Shown: positions 1 through 12,385 of the stretch, in pieces | How positions within the stretch are numbered: position 1 is the stretch's first letter | How the letters are laid out: each line of letters starts with the position of its first letter | Assembly (NCBI RefSeq): GCF_002575655.3 | Contig: NC_053040.3 | Location: 463,808,780 to 463,872,779 of the forward strand | Length of the DNA: 64,000 bases | Source: Aegilops tauschii subsp. strangulata | Taxonomy: Eukaryota; Streptophyta; Magnoliopsida; Poales; Poaceae | Direction: 5' to 3' | Made by a program: the position numbers and the translations under genes | The notes under the pieces: generated by a model | The model's input: only the letters and a program-made list of their open reading frames with translations | The model's database searches: none | Told to the model about the DNA's origin: nothing

Positions 1-101
1 GCAATGCAAATGAAGACATGATGAAAGCAACAAACAAATAAACACACGACGGTCACGCAAAACATGGCAGGCATCTGGAGCGTCGGTCTCGGGGCGTTAC
101 A
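1..101 (-). mobile_element. RLG-1 3' LTR, 5' end only (cut by window start)
   Basis: These 101 bases match 6890-6990 with two A/G differences, so both are copies of the same LTR terminus. Read on the minus strand the LTR begins TGTAACGCCCCGAG. The purine-rich stretch just above it (about 102-115) suits a polypurine tract, which makes this the start of the 3' LTR; the rest lies left of the window. Confidence 0.85.
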
Positions 102-3100
102 ACACTCCACCACTACAAGAGGATCTCGTCCCGAGATCTAGGATGGCCCTGGAGAGAAATGGAAGAGGAAGAGGTAAAACAAAGTTGCTTCTTTGACAAA
201 CGAGTGAAACCACGAACCTTGAGAGGTTAAATAATTTAAAGAAGAATACAATGGAGATGAACGCGATTGCAAACACTCCGTTAGATAAGAGGAAACTGGG
301 ATACGACGAGAACCAAGAGGTTAAGTGACAAGATAGATATTTAAACCACTCCGGTTAAAACAAGATAGGGAAGGAATAAGAATGATATAATTTGGGCAGC
401 ACTCCGATTGAAAGAAGAAGGAAAAACTTGATAAGATGAAAAGAACTTCAAGAGATGACGCAACACTCCGGTTAAATGGATAAGCATGAAAAGAACACGA
501 TCCTCACAAAACGAGGTGATGGGTGAAGGGAGCAACCTCACAATGCCTCCGGAAACAATGCATGATAGTTAGATAGTTGGAATGAATAGAACGAAGAATC
601 AAACCAACATCTCCTACCATAAATGAATTTTTAAGAGCATCCTTACGAAGTAGGATTGAACGGAGTTGTTGGAAAACCAACAACGAAAAGAAAAAGCTTG
701 TAGTGGGCTTATGGAAACATCTCAACATTATGAGGTGACAAACAACCACTAAAGGAAGCCATTGGTTTGAGTGAGAGCACCAAGGCGATGAAAAACTTCT
801 TTCACCAAGAGGATAGGAGAAAACTTGGATCATTGATAAGCACCATAATAGCAACATTCCTTAGGGAAGGCTTTAGGTGAAACATGACACAAGATAAATC
901 CAACGAAGAGATTGGTGGATTTAAAATATCTCATTCTTGACAACATGTGAATCATGAAACGCGAACTCAAATTGTCAAGAATGACATAACACCACCTCAA
1001 ATGATAAGGTAGAACGAATTGCACTTTAGAATGCAAGATGAAGAATGCTTGGATTCCACAAAACAAAACATGTGTTGAACAACATGTTTATTTTAGAGTA
1101 TAGCTTGGCATATCATAACTTCGAGAGAAATCTTGAAGAACAATTGAAGAATGAAAAAAAATCCTTGACGAACCACCATGTGAACCTTCCATGAAGAACT
1201 CCGGTAAAACAAGGATGATAGAAAGAGAGAGAAGTTGAAAACACAAGGTGAAGCCTTGCGATGATTTAGGTGGAGCTTCGCGACGGGATAATGCGGAAAA
1301 CTTGGAACTCCGGAAAAGAAAAGATGAAGCAAATGAGATCAAGAATTTTGATGAATCTCCGGAATAAGGAATTAATCACTTGGGTAAAACAAGAATAAGA
1401 ATTAAGTTATGCATATCCTTCACCAATTTAAATTGATGACAAACAACGGATTTGGCATACTACTTATTCTCGTAGAAAGGATTAAGATAGATATAGCGCA
1501 AACTTGAGAAGGTCTTCAATGAACCACCGGTAGGATTGAAACAACAAATAAATTAATATGTGAACATAGGAAGAGGAATCTTGAACAAACCGCCGTAGAA
1601 TTGAAAATGAAAATAGCAAAGGCACAATTCACCGGGAAGAATTAGAAAAAACGAATGAAGATACTTGAGAGAATTTAGATACAAGTGAATGAAGAGATCC
1701 CGAACTGATTAGAGAATACTTGAATGATGCACCGGAAGAATATGGAGATGAACGAAGAGACATCAATTTAGAATAATTGGAGAATGAGGCTGAAAACTTA
1801 GAATGAATAAATCTTCTGAAAAGATGGCCTTTGGATGATCAAGAAACGAAAACAACTCATGAAATGCTCCGGATGGCTATGATAAGAATTCTCACAATCG
1901 AAAAAAATTATGAGAGGATGGCATAAGCTATAACTATGAATCTTCAAGAGAACGGACCAAGATTTAGGAGAAATTCTTCTTCGGTCTTCAAATGTTGAGA
2001 ATGACAATGAGAAAACACCACCATGAATTGTTGAGGCACTCCGGAATGAAAATTAGAAAGGTTGAACCAACGATGAAAATAATTTGAAAGATCTTGGAGA
2101 AAGACATATGACTGATGATAATTCATTCTTATGTCAAACTTTGCAATGAATTTGAGAATAACTCCGGAAAGAATTAGAAGAGTTAGGTAAGATCCTGGGA
2201 AAAGACCTGTGGGTTAGGGCCCACTCAAGAGAAACACCGTTGAACAATTTAAAAGAGAGATTGCGCCGGTTGAATTAAATGGCTTGAATGAGGTAACAAC
2301 CTCAAAATAGTTAGAATTGATGCGGAGTGGAAACACGAATCTTCAAAGATATCTTCAGCACTCCGGAACAATTGAATAGCAAGCGGGGAATGATTAAGAG
2401 ATATACCGGCATGAAAAAGCATTTGAAAGGAGGAAAAGGGCTATAATCAAAACTGAAAGCTTCAATTGAATCCACCGGAAAAGAATACGAGAATGAAGAA
2501 TGATAAACTTGAAGCTTCCTGAGCATCTTCCTGAGAATCACTAGATAAGAACATTGATGGAAAAGAATGGAGAAACTTCACATCCATAAGATGGATACAT
2601 GATTAAGAAATCTGAGTCCTTGAAGAAAAAGGGTGGGAGGGCGGGAAAAACAAAGGCAACTTGGAGCAGATGGAATAAACACCGTTGAGTAAACTTAGAG
2701 TTGATCTTGCGGATGTTGAAAATGATCGGATCCACTTGAAGAGAAACACACCGGTTGGAAAGGATTGAAAAGACAACCTTGATGAACAAGAAGGATTAGC
2801 ATCCACATAGAAATATGAGAACACCACTTAGAAAAGGTATGGAATCCACATTTGACTTCGAAGCAACTCGAATACCACCACTTAAAACAAAACAAAGGAT
2901 TGGCTTGCAGAATAAGCCAGAAACAAACATATGATAGATCCCATATCGTATCATGTGTGTGTTGGAAAGATATCCTACGAGATACTTGAATTCCCACTTA
3001 TAAACTCCCGAAACTTTCTGGTTATGCAATCTGGTGTTGGGGATACAGGGGACACAAAATATATCACCCAAACTAGCAATCCCTAGATCCAGCTGTATCC

Positions 3101-3637
3101 ATCTGTCAACACATAACCAAGAAACCTTCGGAAATCGTTTACCTCAACCTTCGAAAAGCATCCGTTATACGAGTTATGGCAATACTCCCGAACTCCCGCC
3201 CCAGTACTAGGTGGCGTCGAGGTGATCTCACCAACAACTGCATAAAAGAGATTTTCGATGTCGGCGAAACTCAGGTATTCCAGAACTGCAACGATAAAAT
3301 TGTGACGACAACACCTCGGAGCTCAACTCCCCGGGACACTGCCACAACCCCTAAATGTCAGGAGGCACCAAGAACAATGTTCTCGTCACAAAACCATCAG
3401 AATGATTCCAAGATACCCGCGTGATCCTAATTTTTTAGTGAAATTTGGGGAGAGGAGAGTCAAAACATCTACATCAGGAGTCCTCACCAGAGCGACGAAG
3501 GGACTGAGGAGTAAAAAGAATACTACTCTCCGATATATATAATCCTAAGACTCAAAACATTTTTTCTAGACTCAACAACGTCAGCGATTCGATCAAGCAG
3601 GGGGCTCCTAAGTCGGAGATGGCTCTGATTACCAACT
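102..3637 (-). mobile_element. RLG-1 internal domain, non-coding
   Basis: This 3.5 kb lies between the polypurine tract of RLG-1 and its primer-binding site. No frame on either strand gives a gag, protease, RT or integrase motif, and the longest open frames are about 120 codons with no recognisable content. The element is therefore non-autonomous or fully decayed. The minus-strand 3' part, just above the LTR edge, carries a GGGACGAGAT-type sequence. That is a common remnant downstream of pol in grass gypsy elements, so I infer gypsy ancestry. The middle is A-rich with scattered ACTCCGG motifs. Confidence 0.7.
3621..3635 (-). other. RLG-1 primer-binding site (initiator Met-tRNA type)
   Basis: On the minus strand this reads TTGGTAATCAGAGCC, the usual plant initiator-tRNA-Met complement with one extra A. 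It lies two bases from the LTR edge at 3638, so the 3638-6990 LTR is the 5' LTR of a minus-strand element. Confidence 0.8.
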
Positions 3638-6600
3638 TGTAACGCCCACGATGCGGCTATATCTCCCACGTGTCGAGGCCCGACTTAGAGGCATAACCGC
3701 ATTGTGGTTTTGTCGCAAGAAGGGTCATCTTCACACAATCCCATGTAATGAACAAGAATGGGATAAAGAGTTGGCTTACAATTGCCACTTCACCCAATAC
3801 ACAAATAAATCATACATCAATCAGAGTACACACATAGGTCCGACTACGGAACCAAAATAAAAGAAGACAACCCCAAATGCTAGATCCCCGATCGTCCCAA
3901 CTGGGCTCCACTACTGATCAACAGGAAACGAAACATAGTAACGACCAAGGTCCTCATCGAACTCCCACTTGAGCTCGGTTGCGTCACCTGCACTGGTATC
4001 GTCGGCACCTACAACTGTTTTGGTAGAATCTGTGAGTCACGAGGACTCAGCAATCTCACACCCGCGAGATCAAGACTATTTAAGCTTATGGGTAGGAGAA
4101 GGTAGTGAGGTGGAGCTGCAACAAGCACTAAGCATATATGGTGGCTAACATACGCAAACAAGAGCGAGAAGAGGAGCAACGGAACGGTCGTCAACTAGTA
4201 ATGATCAAGAAGTGATCCTGAACTCCTACTTACGTCAAACATAACCCAAAAGCCGTGTTCTCTTCCCGGACTCCGCCGAAAAGAGACCATCACGGCTACA
4301 CACGCGGTTGATGCGTTTTAATTAAGTCGAGTGTCAAGTTCTCAACAACCGGATATTAACAAATTCCCATCTGCCACATAACCGCGGGCACGGCTTTCGA
4401 AAGATAATACCCTGCAGGGGTGTCCCAACTTAGCCCATTATAAGCTCTCACGGTCAACGAAGGATATTCCTTCTCCCGGGAAGACCCGATCAGTCTCGGA
4501 ATCCCGGTTTACAAGACATTTCGACAATGGAAAAACAAGACTAGCAAAGCCGCCCGATGTGCCGACAAATCCCGATAGGAGCTGCACATATCTCGTTCTC
4601 AGGGCAACACCGGATGAGACATCCTACGAGTAAAACCAGCCCTCAAGTTTCCCCAAGGTGGCCCCGCAGTCTGCTCGGTTCGGACCAGCACTCAGAGGAG
4701 CACTGGCCCGGGGGGGGGGGGGTTTAAATAAAGATGACCCTTGAGTCTGCAGAACCCAAGGGAAAAGGGGATAGGTGGTAGCAAATGGTAAAACCAAGGT
4801 TGGGCCTTGCTGGAGGAGTTTTATTCAAAGCGAACTGTCAAGGGGGTCCCATAAATCACCCAACCACGTAAGGAACGCAAAATTCAAGGAACATAACACC
4901 GGTATGACGGAAACTAGGGCGGCAAGAGTGGAACAAAACACCAGGCATAAGGCCGAGCCTTCCACCCTTTACCAAGTATATAGATGGATTAATTAAATAA
5001 GAGATATTGTGATATCCCAACATATCCATGTTCCATCATGGAACAAACTTCATCTTCACCTGCAACTAGCAACAGTATAAGAGGGGCTGAGCAAAAGCGG
5101 TAACATAGCCAAACAACGGTTTGTTGGGAAAGGTGGGTTAGAGGCTTGACATGGCAATATGGGAGGCATGATATAGCAAGTGGTAGGTAGCGCGGCATAG
5201 CAATAGAGCGAACAACTAGCAAGCAAAGATAGAAGTGATTTCGAGGGTATGGTCATCTTGCCTGAAATCCCGCTAGGAAGAAGAATGAGTCCATGAAGAA
5301 GACAAACGGATGTAGTCGAACGAATCCTCACAACTCCGGAATTAAACCGAAGCTAACGAGAGAAGCAACCCGGAAAGAAACAAACAACATAGTAAACAAC
5401 CACCACATACACATGGCATGATGCACAAACAAGTATGATGCATGTCCGATTTAATGAGGCATGGCATGGCAAAGTGCATAAACAATACTACAAATTAAGT
5501 GGAGCTCAATATGCAACGAGTTGCATATTGACAAAACACCACATCAATTATTTAGTTCGCTCTTGTTTATGTACCCAACAATATTAAATGTTGTTAAACA
5601 TGCAAAAAGGTGAAGCATAAGTAAACTAACTATTTAGGCAAGTTTAAATGAGGCCGGAACAACAAACAACAATTCCGGAAAATCCCCATGTGCATATTTT
5701 AGATTTGGTACTGTTCTGCCATAAACACAATTTTAATGTTGTTAAACAGAAAAATAAAGTGCACCATGTTAAACTAGGCATTTTTCTACCCCATTTACAT
5801 ATAAAGTTTATTTAAAACCGAGCTACGGTTATTTAGTTATGAAATAAATCATTTTAATATGACATTATGCAAAATTAAACAAACAGCAAGTTTAAACAGT
5901 TTAAACATGGATGAGAGTTGCAAATTATTAATCTACAGAAAATTCTAAGCATTTTGCATATATAAAGCATTTTAAACCCATGCATGGTTGGTGATTTATT
6001 ATATGCATGAACAACAGGGGGCAAATTGTAGACATGCAGTTTTTCTGGATAATGAACAGATTCGCAGCGCTGGAAAAAACATAAGCGGGCCGAATCTGCT
6101 AGGCACTGGGGAGCTCACCATGGGCCCAGGCCCAGTCGATGCAGAGTCTGGAGGAGACCGGTTGGGCTGCTAGGCGCGCATCTGGACCGAGCGAGAAGGG
6201 GAGGCGCGGTCAAGCGAGGCAGCACGCGGGTCAACGCAGGGATGAGGCGAGCGAGTTGCTACTGCTCCTTTCTGAAGAACAGAAACAACAACAGGTTCAA
6301 ACGCCGGCGGCTGGGCGCGATGGACTTCGGCGACGTGGGCGCAAGGAACGGAGGGAGTGCAGCGAGATGGGGCCTACAGGCGGCGGACGGCGGCGAGGAT
6401 CCACCGGATCTGACGAGGGGAGCCGGTTCCCGTTGGTGGGAGTCGAACAGGACGACGGCGACTCGGCTCCTGTGAAGAAATACAGAGAGAGAACGAATTT
6501 AGAGAGGAGAGATAGGGAGAGGAAATGGGAAAGAAAAGGAGGAGCCAGGGCGACCTAGTAGCTCCCATGCGACAGCGACGCCGTCCTCCTGTGACCACGC

Positions 6601-6990
6601 AGCAGAGGTCGTCGGAACCAGGAGGTGGGCGAGCTCGGAGGCCTTCGCGCGCCATGGTTCCTGCAAGTCGAGAGAGAGGGGCGCGTGAAGGAAGGAGGAA
6701 GTGGAGCAGGGGAAGAAGAAGGAAGACAGGGGCGAGGGGTCGATGCACTGTGCAAAGAGACTCCGGTTTAGGCAAGAGGGAAAAACGAAGAACAAGGTTG
6801 GTCTCGGAACGGTCAACAAAAGCGAGGGGGGACGCAGCAACTACGAGCGAAAGCAAGTTTTAAAAACAATGACGGCAACGAGTGCCGATGCAATGCAGAT
6901 GAAGACATGATGAAAGCAACAAACAAATAAACACACGACGGTCACGCAAAACATGGCAGGCGTCTGGAGCGTCGGTCTCGGGGCGTTACA
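3638..6990 (-). mobile_element. RLG-1 5' LTR, 3.35 kb
   Basis: This complete LTR is bounded by the perfect 10-bp inverted repeat TGTAACGCCC / GGGCGTTACA, and the primer-binding site lies just below it. At 3353 bp it is long. The part at 6100-6860 is GC-rich and purine-biased; 5340-6060 is AT-rich; a G-run sits near 4711. Open frames here, such as 6139-6558 plus, show no domain and overlap frames on both strands, so I read them as compositional. Confidence 0.85.
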
Positions 6991-7382
6991 CTCGCCTCCC
7001 CTGCTCTCGCACCGCCGCCTTCCCTCCCCGGCGCTCGAGGTGCATCAGCAGGCGTGCCATGATTTTGCATCAGGCGGATATCTTCGCCAGGAGAGTAGGA
7101 GCTGCAGTGAGGGCAGCAGAGGAACCCATCCTAGTCGAGCCCCCGCTCCGGCGGCTGCCCATAGAGGAGGCGAGGATGGCTCCCGGTTCGTGGAGGAGAC
7201 GCCTAGCACAGGTGAACTCTTTCTTCATTGGTTACTCATCTTTGCATGGTAACCTAAGCTCATCCCCTGATTCGTAGGAGATCAGGGCGGTCATGTCTTC
7301 ATGGTTCTTGAGGAGGAGCGGGGCCGCTGAGGAAAAGTGGTGCTTGGTGGAGGAGGACGCCCTTGTCCTCGGTGTGTGGGCC
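6991..7382 (+). other. Exon-like fragment between RLG-1 and RLC-1, unknown origin
   Basis: This 392-bp island matches no repeat elsewhere in the window. On the plus strand an open frame from ATG 7059 runs to CTAGCACAG, followed by GTGAAC at about 7210. A possible acceptor TCGTAG near 7279 is followed by an open frame that continues to the RLC-1 insertion. The conceptual product is Arg/Ala/Glu-rich, with no domain I recognise. It could be a cellular gene fragment or part of a captured-gene transposon. The right end was cut by RLC-1 and the left end abuts RLG-1. Confidence 0.3.
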
Positions 7383-9100
7383 TGTTGGGAAACGTTGAAT
7401 GGAAAACAAAAAAAATTCTATGCACACGCAAGATCTATCAAGGAGATGCATAGCATCGAGAGGGGAGAGTGTGTCTACGTACGCTCGTAGATTGTAAGCG
7501 GAAGCGTTTAACAACACGGTTGATGTAGTCGAACTTCTTCGCGCTCCAACCGGTCAAGTACCGAATGTACGACACCTCCGTGTTCTGCACACGATCGTCT
7601 CGATGAAGTCCTCCACCTTATTGATCCAGCAAGACGGCGAGGTAGTAGATGAGTTCCGGTAGCACGATGACGTGGTGACGGTGATGGTGAAGTGATCTCC
7701 GCAGAGCTTCGCCTAAGCACTACGAAAATATGACCGAGGGTGTAAACAGTGGAGGGGGGCGCCGCACATGGCTAGGCAATTGTCTATTGTGTGCTAGACG
7801 CCCCCTCCCACATATATATAGGTGGGAGGGAGGGAGGAGCAGCCAAAGGAGGCGCCCCTTTCCTTATTTGGAGTGCAGGGAAAGGCAGGGGAGGGTGGCG
7901 CCCCCTCCCCTTTCCTTTCTCCCATGAGAGGGAAAGGCAGGAGGGGCTAGCCCTCCCCCTTTTCCTTCCGTTGGGCTGGACAAACAAGGGAGGAGGCATA
8001 CCATCCCCTTGTGGGTTGGTCTGTCCCCTCCTTTGGTCCATAACCCATAACTTGCCGGGGGGGGGGGGGGGGGGTGCCCGGAACTCCTTCCGGTGACCCG
8101 ATTCCTTCCCAGTACGTCCCGAAACACTTCCGGTGTCCAAATACCATCGTCCTATATATAAATATTTAACTCTCGACCATTTCGAGATTCCTCTTCATGT
8201 CCGTGATCTCATCCGGGACTCCGAACAACATTCGGTCACCAAAACATATAACTCATATAACACTATATCGTCAATGAATGTTAAGCGTGCGGACCCTACG
8301 GGTTCGAGAACTATGTAGACATGACCAATACACCTCTTCGGTCAATAACCAATAGCAGAACCTACATATTCTACGAAGATCTTTGTCGGTCGAACCATTA
8401 TGATAACATACTCCCTTTGTCCATTGGTATGTTACTTGCCCGAGATTTGATCGTCGGTATCTTCATACGTAATTCAATCTCGTTACCGGCAAGTCTCTTT
8501 AATCGTTCCGTAATACATCACCTTGTGACTAATTCCTTAGTCATTTTCTTGCAAGCTTATAATGTGTATTGCCCAGAGGGCCCAGAGATACCTCTCTGAT
8601 ACTCGGAGTGACAAATCCTAATCTCGATCTATGCCAACTCAACAAACACCTTTGGATATACCTGTAGAGCATCTTTATGATCACCCAGTTATGTTGTGAT
8701 CTTTGATAGCACACAAGGTATTCCACCGGTATTCGGGAGTGGCATAATCTCATAGTCGAAGGAATATGTATTTGACATGCAGAAAGCAAGAGCAATAAGC
8801 TGAACGATCATTATGCTAAGCTAACGGATGGGTCTTGTCCATCACATCATTCTCCTAATTATGTGATCCCGTTATCAAATGACAACCCACGTGTCTATGG
8901 TTAGGAAACCTTAACCATCTTTGATCAACGAGCTAGTCTAGTAGAGGCTTACTAGGGACACGGTATTTGTTTATGTATTCACAGATGTATTTAAGTTTCC
9001 GATCAATACAATTCTAGAAAGAATAATAAGCCTTTATCATGAATAAGGAAATAATATAAAATAACAACTTTATTATTTTCTCTAGGGCATATTTCCTTCA
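7383..9100 (-). mobile_element. RLC-1 copia 3' LTR (Angela/BARE clade)
   Basis: The LTR starts TGTTGGGAAACG and ends TTTCCTTCA on the plus strand, so on the minus strand it runs TGAAGG to CCCAACA. Just above it, GTCTCCCAC is the complement of the polypurine tract, which makes this the 3' LTR of a minus-strand element. It is homologous along its length to the RLC-2 and RLC-5 LTRs. The 5 bases at the outer edge are GGGCC; the partner site is not in the window. A G-run at about 8057-8074 lies in a variable part of the LTR. Confidence 0.9.
7812..7820 (-). promoter_or_regulatory. TATA box of RLC-1 LTR
   Basis: The minus strand reads TATATATATG at the position where the related LTRs of RLC-2 and RLC-5 also carry an AT-rich TATA motif inside GC-rich sequence. 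This is the presumed U3/R promoter. Confidence 0.5.
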
Positions 9101-10944
9101 GTCTCCCACTTGCACTAGAGTCAATAATCTAGTTCACATCACCATGTGATTTAACACCCATATTTCACATCGCCATGTGACCAACACTCAAAGAGTTTAC
9201 TAGAGTCAATAATCTAGTTCACATCGCTATGTGATTAACACCCAAAGAGTATTAAGGAGTGATCATGTTTTGCTTGTGAGAGAAGTTTAGTCAACGGGTC
9301 TGTCACATTCAGATCCGTATGTATTTTTGCAAATTTCTATGTCTACAAAGCTCTGTATGGAGCTACTCTAGCTAGTTGCTCCCACTTTCAATATGTATCC
9401 AGATTGAGACTCAGAGTCTTCCAAATCGGTGTCAAAGCTTGCATCGACGTAACCCACTACGACGAATTCTTTATTACCTCCATAATCGAGAAATATCTCC
9501 TTAGTCCTCTTAGGCAACTAAGGATAATTTTGACCGCTTCCCAGTGATCTACTCCTGGATCACTATTGTACCCCCTTGCAAAACTCGTGGCAAGGTACAC
9601 AACAGGTTTGGTACAAAGCATGGCATATTTTATAGAAGCTATGGCTGAGGCATTGGGAATGACTTTCATTCTCTCTCTATCTTCTGCCGTGGTCGGGTTT
9701 TGGGTCTTACTCAAGTTCACACCTTGCAACACAGGCAAGAACCCTTTCATTGACTGATCCATTTTGAACTTCTTCAAAATCTTGTCAAGGTATGTGCTTT
9801 GTGAAAGTCCTTTTAAGCGTCTCCATCTATCCCTATAGATCTTGATGCCCAATATATAAGTAGCTTCATCGAGGTCTTTCATTGCAAAATTCTTATTCAA
9901 GTATCCTTTTTATGCTATTCAGAAATTCTATATCATTTCCAATCAAAAATATGTCATCCACATATAATATCAGAAATGCTACAGAGCTCCCACTCACTTT
10001 GTTGTAAATACATACTTCACCATAAGTCTGTATAAAACCAAATGCATTGATCACCTCATCAAAGCATATATTCCAACTCTGAGATGCTTGCACCAGTCCA
10101 TAGATGGATCGCTGGAGCTTGCACACTTTGTTAGCACCTTTAGGATCGACAAAAACTTCTGGTTGCAACATATACAAATCTTCTTTAATATCCATTAAGG
10201 AATGCAATTTTGACATCCATTTGACAGATTTCATAAAATGCAGCAATCGCTAACATGATTCGGACGGACTTAAGCATCGCTACGTGTGAGAAAGTCTCAT
10301 CGTAGTCAACCCCTTGAACTTGTTGAAAACCTTTTCGCAACAAGTCGATCTTTGTACATAGTAACATTACCATCAACGTCAGTCTTCTTCTTGAAGATCC
10401 ATTTATTCTCAATGGCTTGCCGATCATCGGGTAAGTCCACCAAAGTCCACACTTTGTTCTCACACATGGATCCTATCTCAGATTTCATGGCCTCAAGCCA
10501 TTTATTGGAATCTGGGTTCATCATAGCTTATTCATAATTCACAGGTTCTCCATGGTCTAGTAACATGACTTCCAGGACAGGATTACCGTACCACTCTGGT
10601 GCGGAACGTGTAGTGTTCGACCTACGAGGTCCAGTAGTAACTTGATCTGAAGTTTCATGATCATCATCATTAGCTTCTTCTCTAGTTGGTGTAGGCATCA
10701 CGGGAACAGATTTCTCTGATGTGCTACTTTCCAATTCGAGAGAAGGTACAATTACCTCAGCAAGTTCTACTTTCCTCCCACTTACTTCTTTCGAGAGAAA
10801 CTCCTTCTCTAGAAAAGATCCATTCTTAGCAACAAAGATCTTGCCTTCGGATATGTGGTCGAAGGTGTACCCAATTGTTTCCTTAGGGTATCCTATGAAG
10901 ACGCACTTCTCCGATTTGGGTTCGAGCTTATCAGGCTAAAGCCT
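9101..10944 (-). pseudogene. RLC-1 pol remnant: integrase C-term, RT, truncated RNase H
   Basis: Read on the minus strand, this is the last part of a copia polyprotein. The connector after integrase lies at 10528-10944, the RT domain at about 9457-10463 with the catalytic LYVDD motif followed by IFLIGND, and an RNase H remnant at about 9300-9480. Frames change repeatedly, so no single product is possible. The middle of RNase H is missing: a GYIL-type motif jumps directly to the ICKIHTDL-type C-terminal motif, and RLC-5 has the same junction. Gag, protease and most of integrase are absent because CACTA end DTC-E interrupts the element at 10945; no continuation is seen. Between RNase H and the polypurine tract, a unit with ATCACATAGCGATGTG is repeated (9118-9249). 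Confidence 0.85.
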
Positions 10945-11282
10945 CACTACTAAGGAAATGCTTATACACAGGAGCTCACCAGTAGTGCTTTGAAAAAGGA
11001 AGCGCTGCTGCTAAATAGCAGTAGCGCTTGGGCGGAACGAGCGCTGCTACTATGCGCATAGTAGTAGCGTTGTAGCTAGAAAACACGCTACTACTACAAT
11101 TGCCAGACCGTTGCAGGTAGGCTAGGGATACTAGTAGCGCTCATATGTTAAAAGCGCTACTGCTATTGAACTTAGCAATAGCGCTTTCCTCTAACCAGCG
11201 CTACTGCTAAATTCACTCCCCTCCTAATAAGACCAAAGTTCCCACCTCGATCCGCGAACAGAATGTTTACCACCTTAATTAT
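10945..11282 (+). mobile_element. DTC-E: CACTA left terminus with subterminal repeats
   Basis: The sequence starts CACTACTAAGGAAAT inside the RLC-1 integrase connector. It continues with alternating copies of AGCAGTAGCGC and its complement up to about 11213, which is the usual CACTA subterminal architecture. DTC-A is inserted at 11283. The body seems to continue at 23460, after DTC-A. No right end was identified. The 3-base duplication expected for CACTA would be CCT (10942-10944), but this cannot be tested. Confidence 0.75.
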
Positions 11283-11547
11283 CACTACTAGGGAAAACCT
11301 TATACACAGAACTTTAGCAGTAGCGCTAGGTAAAATTGGGCGCTACTTCTACTTAGTAGTAGCGCTGGGCAAAGGAAGGCGCTACTGCTATGAACATAGC
11401 AGTAGCGCGGCAAGCAAAAAGAGCGCTACTACTAAAATTACCCACCGTTGCCGCCAGGCTAAGTTTAGTAGTAGCGCTTTCCTATGAAACGCGCTACTGC
11501 TAGCTAGTTTAGCAGTAGCGTTTGCTCCAAGACCGCGCTACTGCTAA
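11283..11547 (+). repeat. DTC-A left subterminal repeat array
   Basis: About a dozen copies of an 11-mer close to AGCAGTAGCGC occur in both orientations, often as pairs separated by 10-25 bp. In CACTA elements such subterminal motifs bind the transposase. Confidence 0.8.
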
Positions 11548-11930
11548 TCCAGCCTTATCCCCCCGTGCGCGCTCGTTTCCTCACTCTCCTGTCTCAATGT
11601 TGCGGGCGTCGTCCTCCTCCTGCCAGCCCCCATCGCCGCATTGCCGCCGCCGGCGTCGCCGCCATCCTCCTTCTCCTCTTCCTCCTCCCGCCTCCCTCGT
11701 CTAGCTGCCACTCCTCTCCCTCCTCCGCCCCACTCCTCCTCCCCTCGTCCCTCCCCCTGCTCCTCCCTCCTCTGCCCTGCTCCTCCTCCCCTCGTCCCTC
11801 CCCCTGCTCTTTCCTCCTCTAGCCGCCCCTCCATCAACATCACCTCCTCCCTCCATAGCCCCTCATCCCACCGCAGCCCCTACTCCCTCCCCCTCCTTCA
11901 TCCATAGCCCCTCCTCCGTCCATAGGTTTA
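11548..11930 (+). repeat. CT-rich leader upstream of the captured gene (DTC-A)
   Basis: The plus strand is almost pure pyrimidine with some G, including two near-identical copies of a segment around CCCTCGTCCCTCCCC. The second gene copy has an equivalent CT-rich stretch at 49860-50240. Open frames here are low-complexity Ser/Pro products on one strand and Glu/Gly on the other. I take the region as 5' flank or leader, not protein. Confidence 0.6.
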
Positions 11931-12029
11931 GTTGATAGTATAGATAGGTAGAATGTAGGTTTTTTCAATAGTATAGATAGGTAGAATTTTGTAGAATGTA
12001 CATAGAATTTAAGTGGTTAATAGAACTAG

Positions 12030-12200
12030 TTTATTTATAGTAAGTGCTTAATAGAATTAGTTGAATTAGTAAGAAAATTAATTATTTATTTATAGTAAGT
12101 GCTTAGTTGAACTAGTTGAATTAGTAAGAAAATTAATTATTTTTATTTATAGTAAGTGCTTAGTTGAACTAGTTGAATTAATAGAACTAGTTAATTTTTA
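12030..12200 (+). repeat. AT-rich tandem repeat, about 56-bp period
   Basis: Three imperfect units contain TTTATAGTAAGTGCTTA followed by GTTGAACTAGTTGAATTAG. The DTC-B copy has a rearranged version at 50270-50560. It lies in a likely 5'-UTR intron of the captured gene. Confidence 0.6.
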
Positions 12201-12314
12201 GTAAGAAAACTTAGGTATGTAAAATTTAATTATTTTTATGTCATTATCACTTTGTGATCAAAGAATGCTATATGAGATTTGATGATCTAAAATTTTACTC
12301 GGTGGAATATGCAG

Positions 12315-12385
12315 GCTTTGTAGAGTCGTGTCTCCTTGGAGTGATCGTCATCCGAGCTACCTCTACTTCCTCTACACCCGAGTCG
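12315..12385 (+). other. Predicted 5' untranslated exon of captured gene, DTC-A copy
   Basis: The segment is preceded by TATGCAG, which fits a 3' splice site, and ends CGAGTCG before GTGAGC, which fits a donor. It is almost identical to 50644-50715 in DTC-B, while the sequence around it is more diverged. That conservation and the splice signals suggest a non-coding exon; no transcript is available to confirm it. Confidence 0.4.

Noticed and set aside
3621..3635. tRNA-like matches at primer-binding sites (also 16114, 32306, 34793, 48168)
   Set aside because: They match only the 3' end of a tRNA and sit at LTR edges, so they are primer sites, not tRNA genes.
6139..6863. Overlapping open frames of 110-160 codons on both strands
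   Set aside because: They lie inside the GC-rich part of the RLG-1 LTR, give low-complexity Arg/Gly or Pro/Leu products, and overlap each other on both strands.
11565..11907. Ser/Pro-rich open frames in the CT-rich leader of DTC-A
   Set aside because: Low complexity, open in several frames, and not collinear with the DTC-B copy at 49860-50240.
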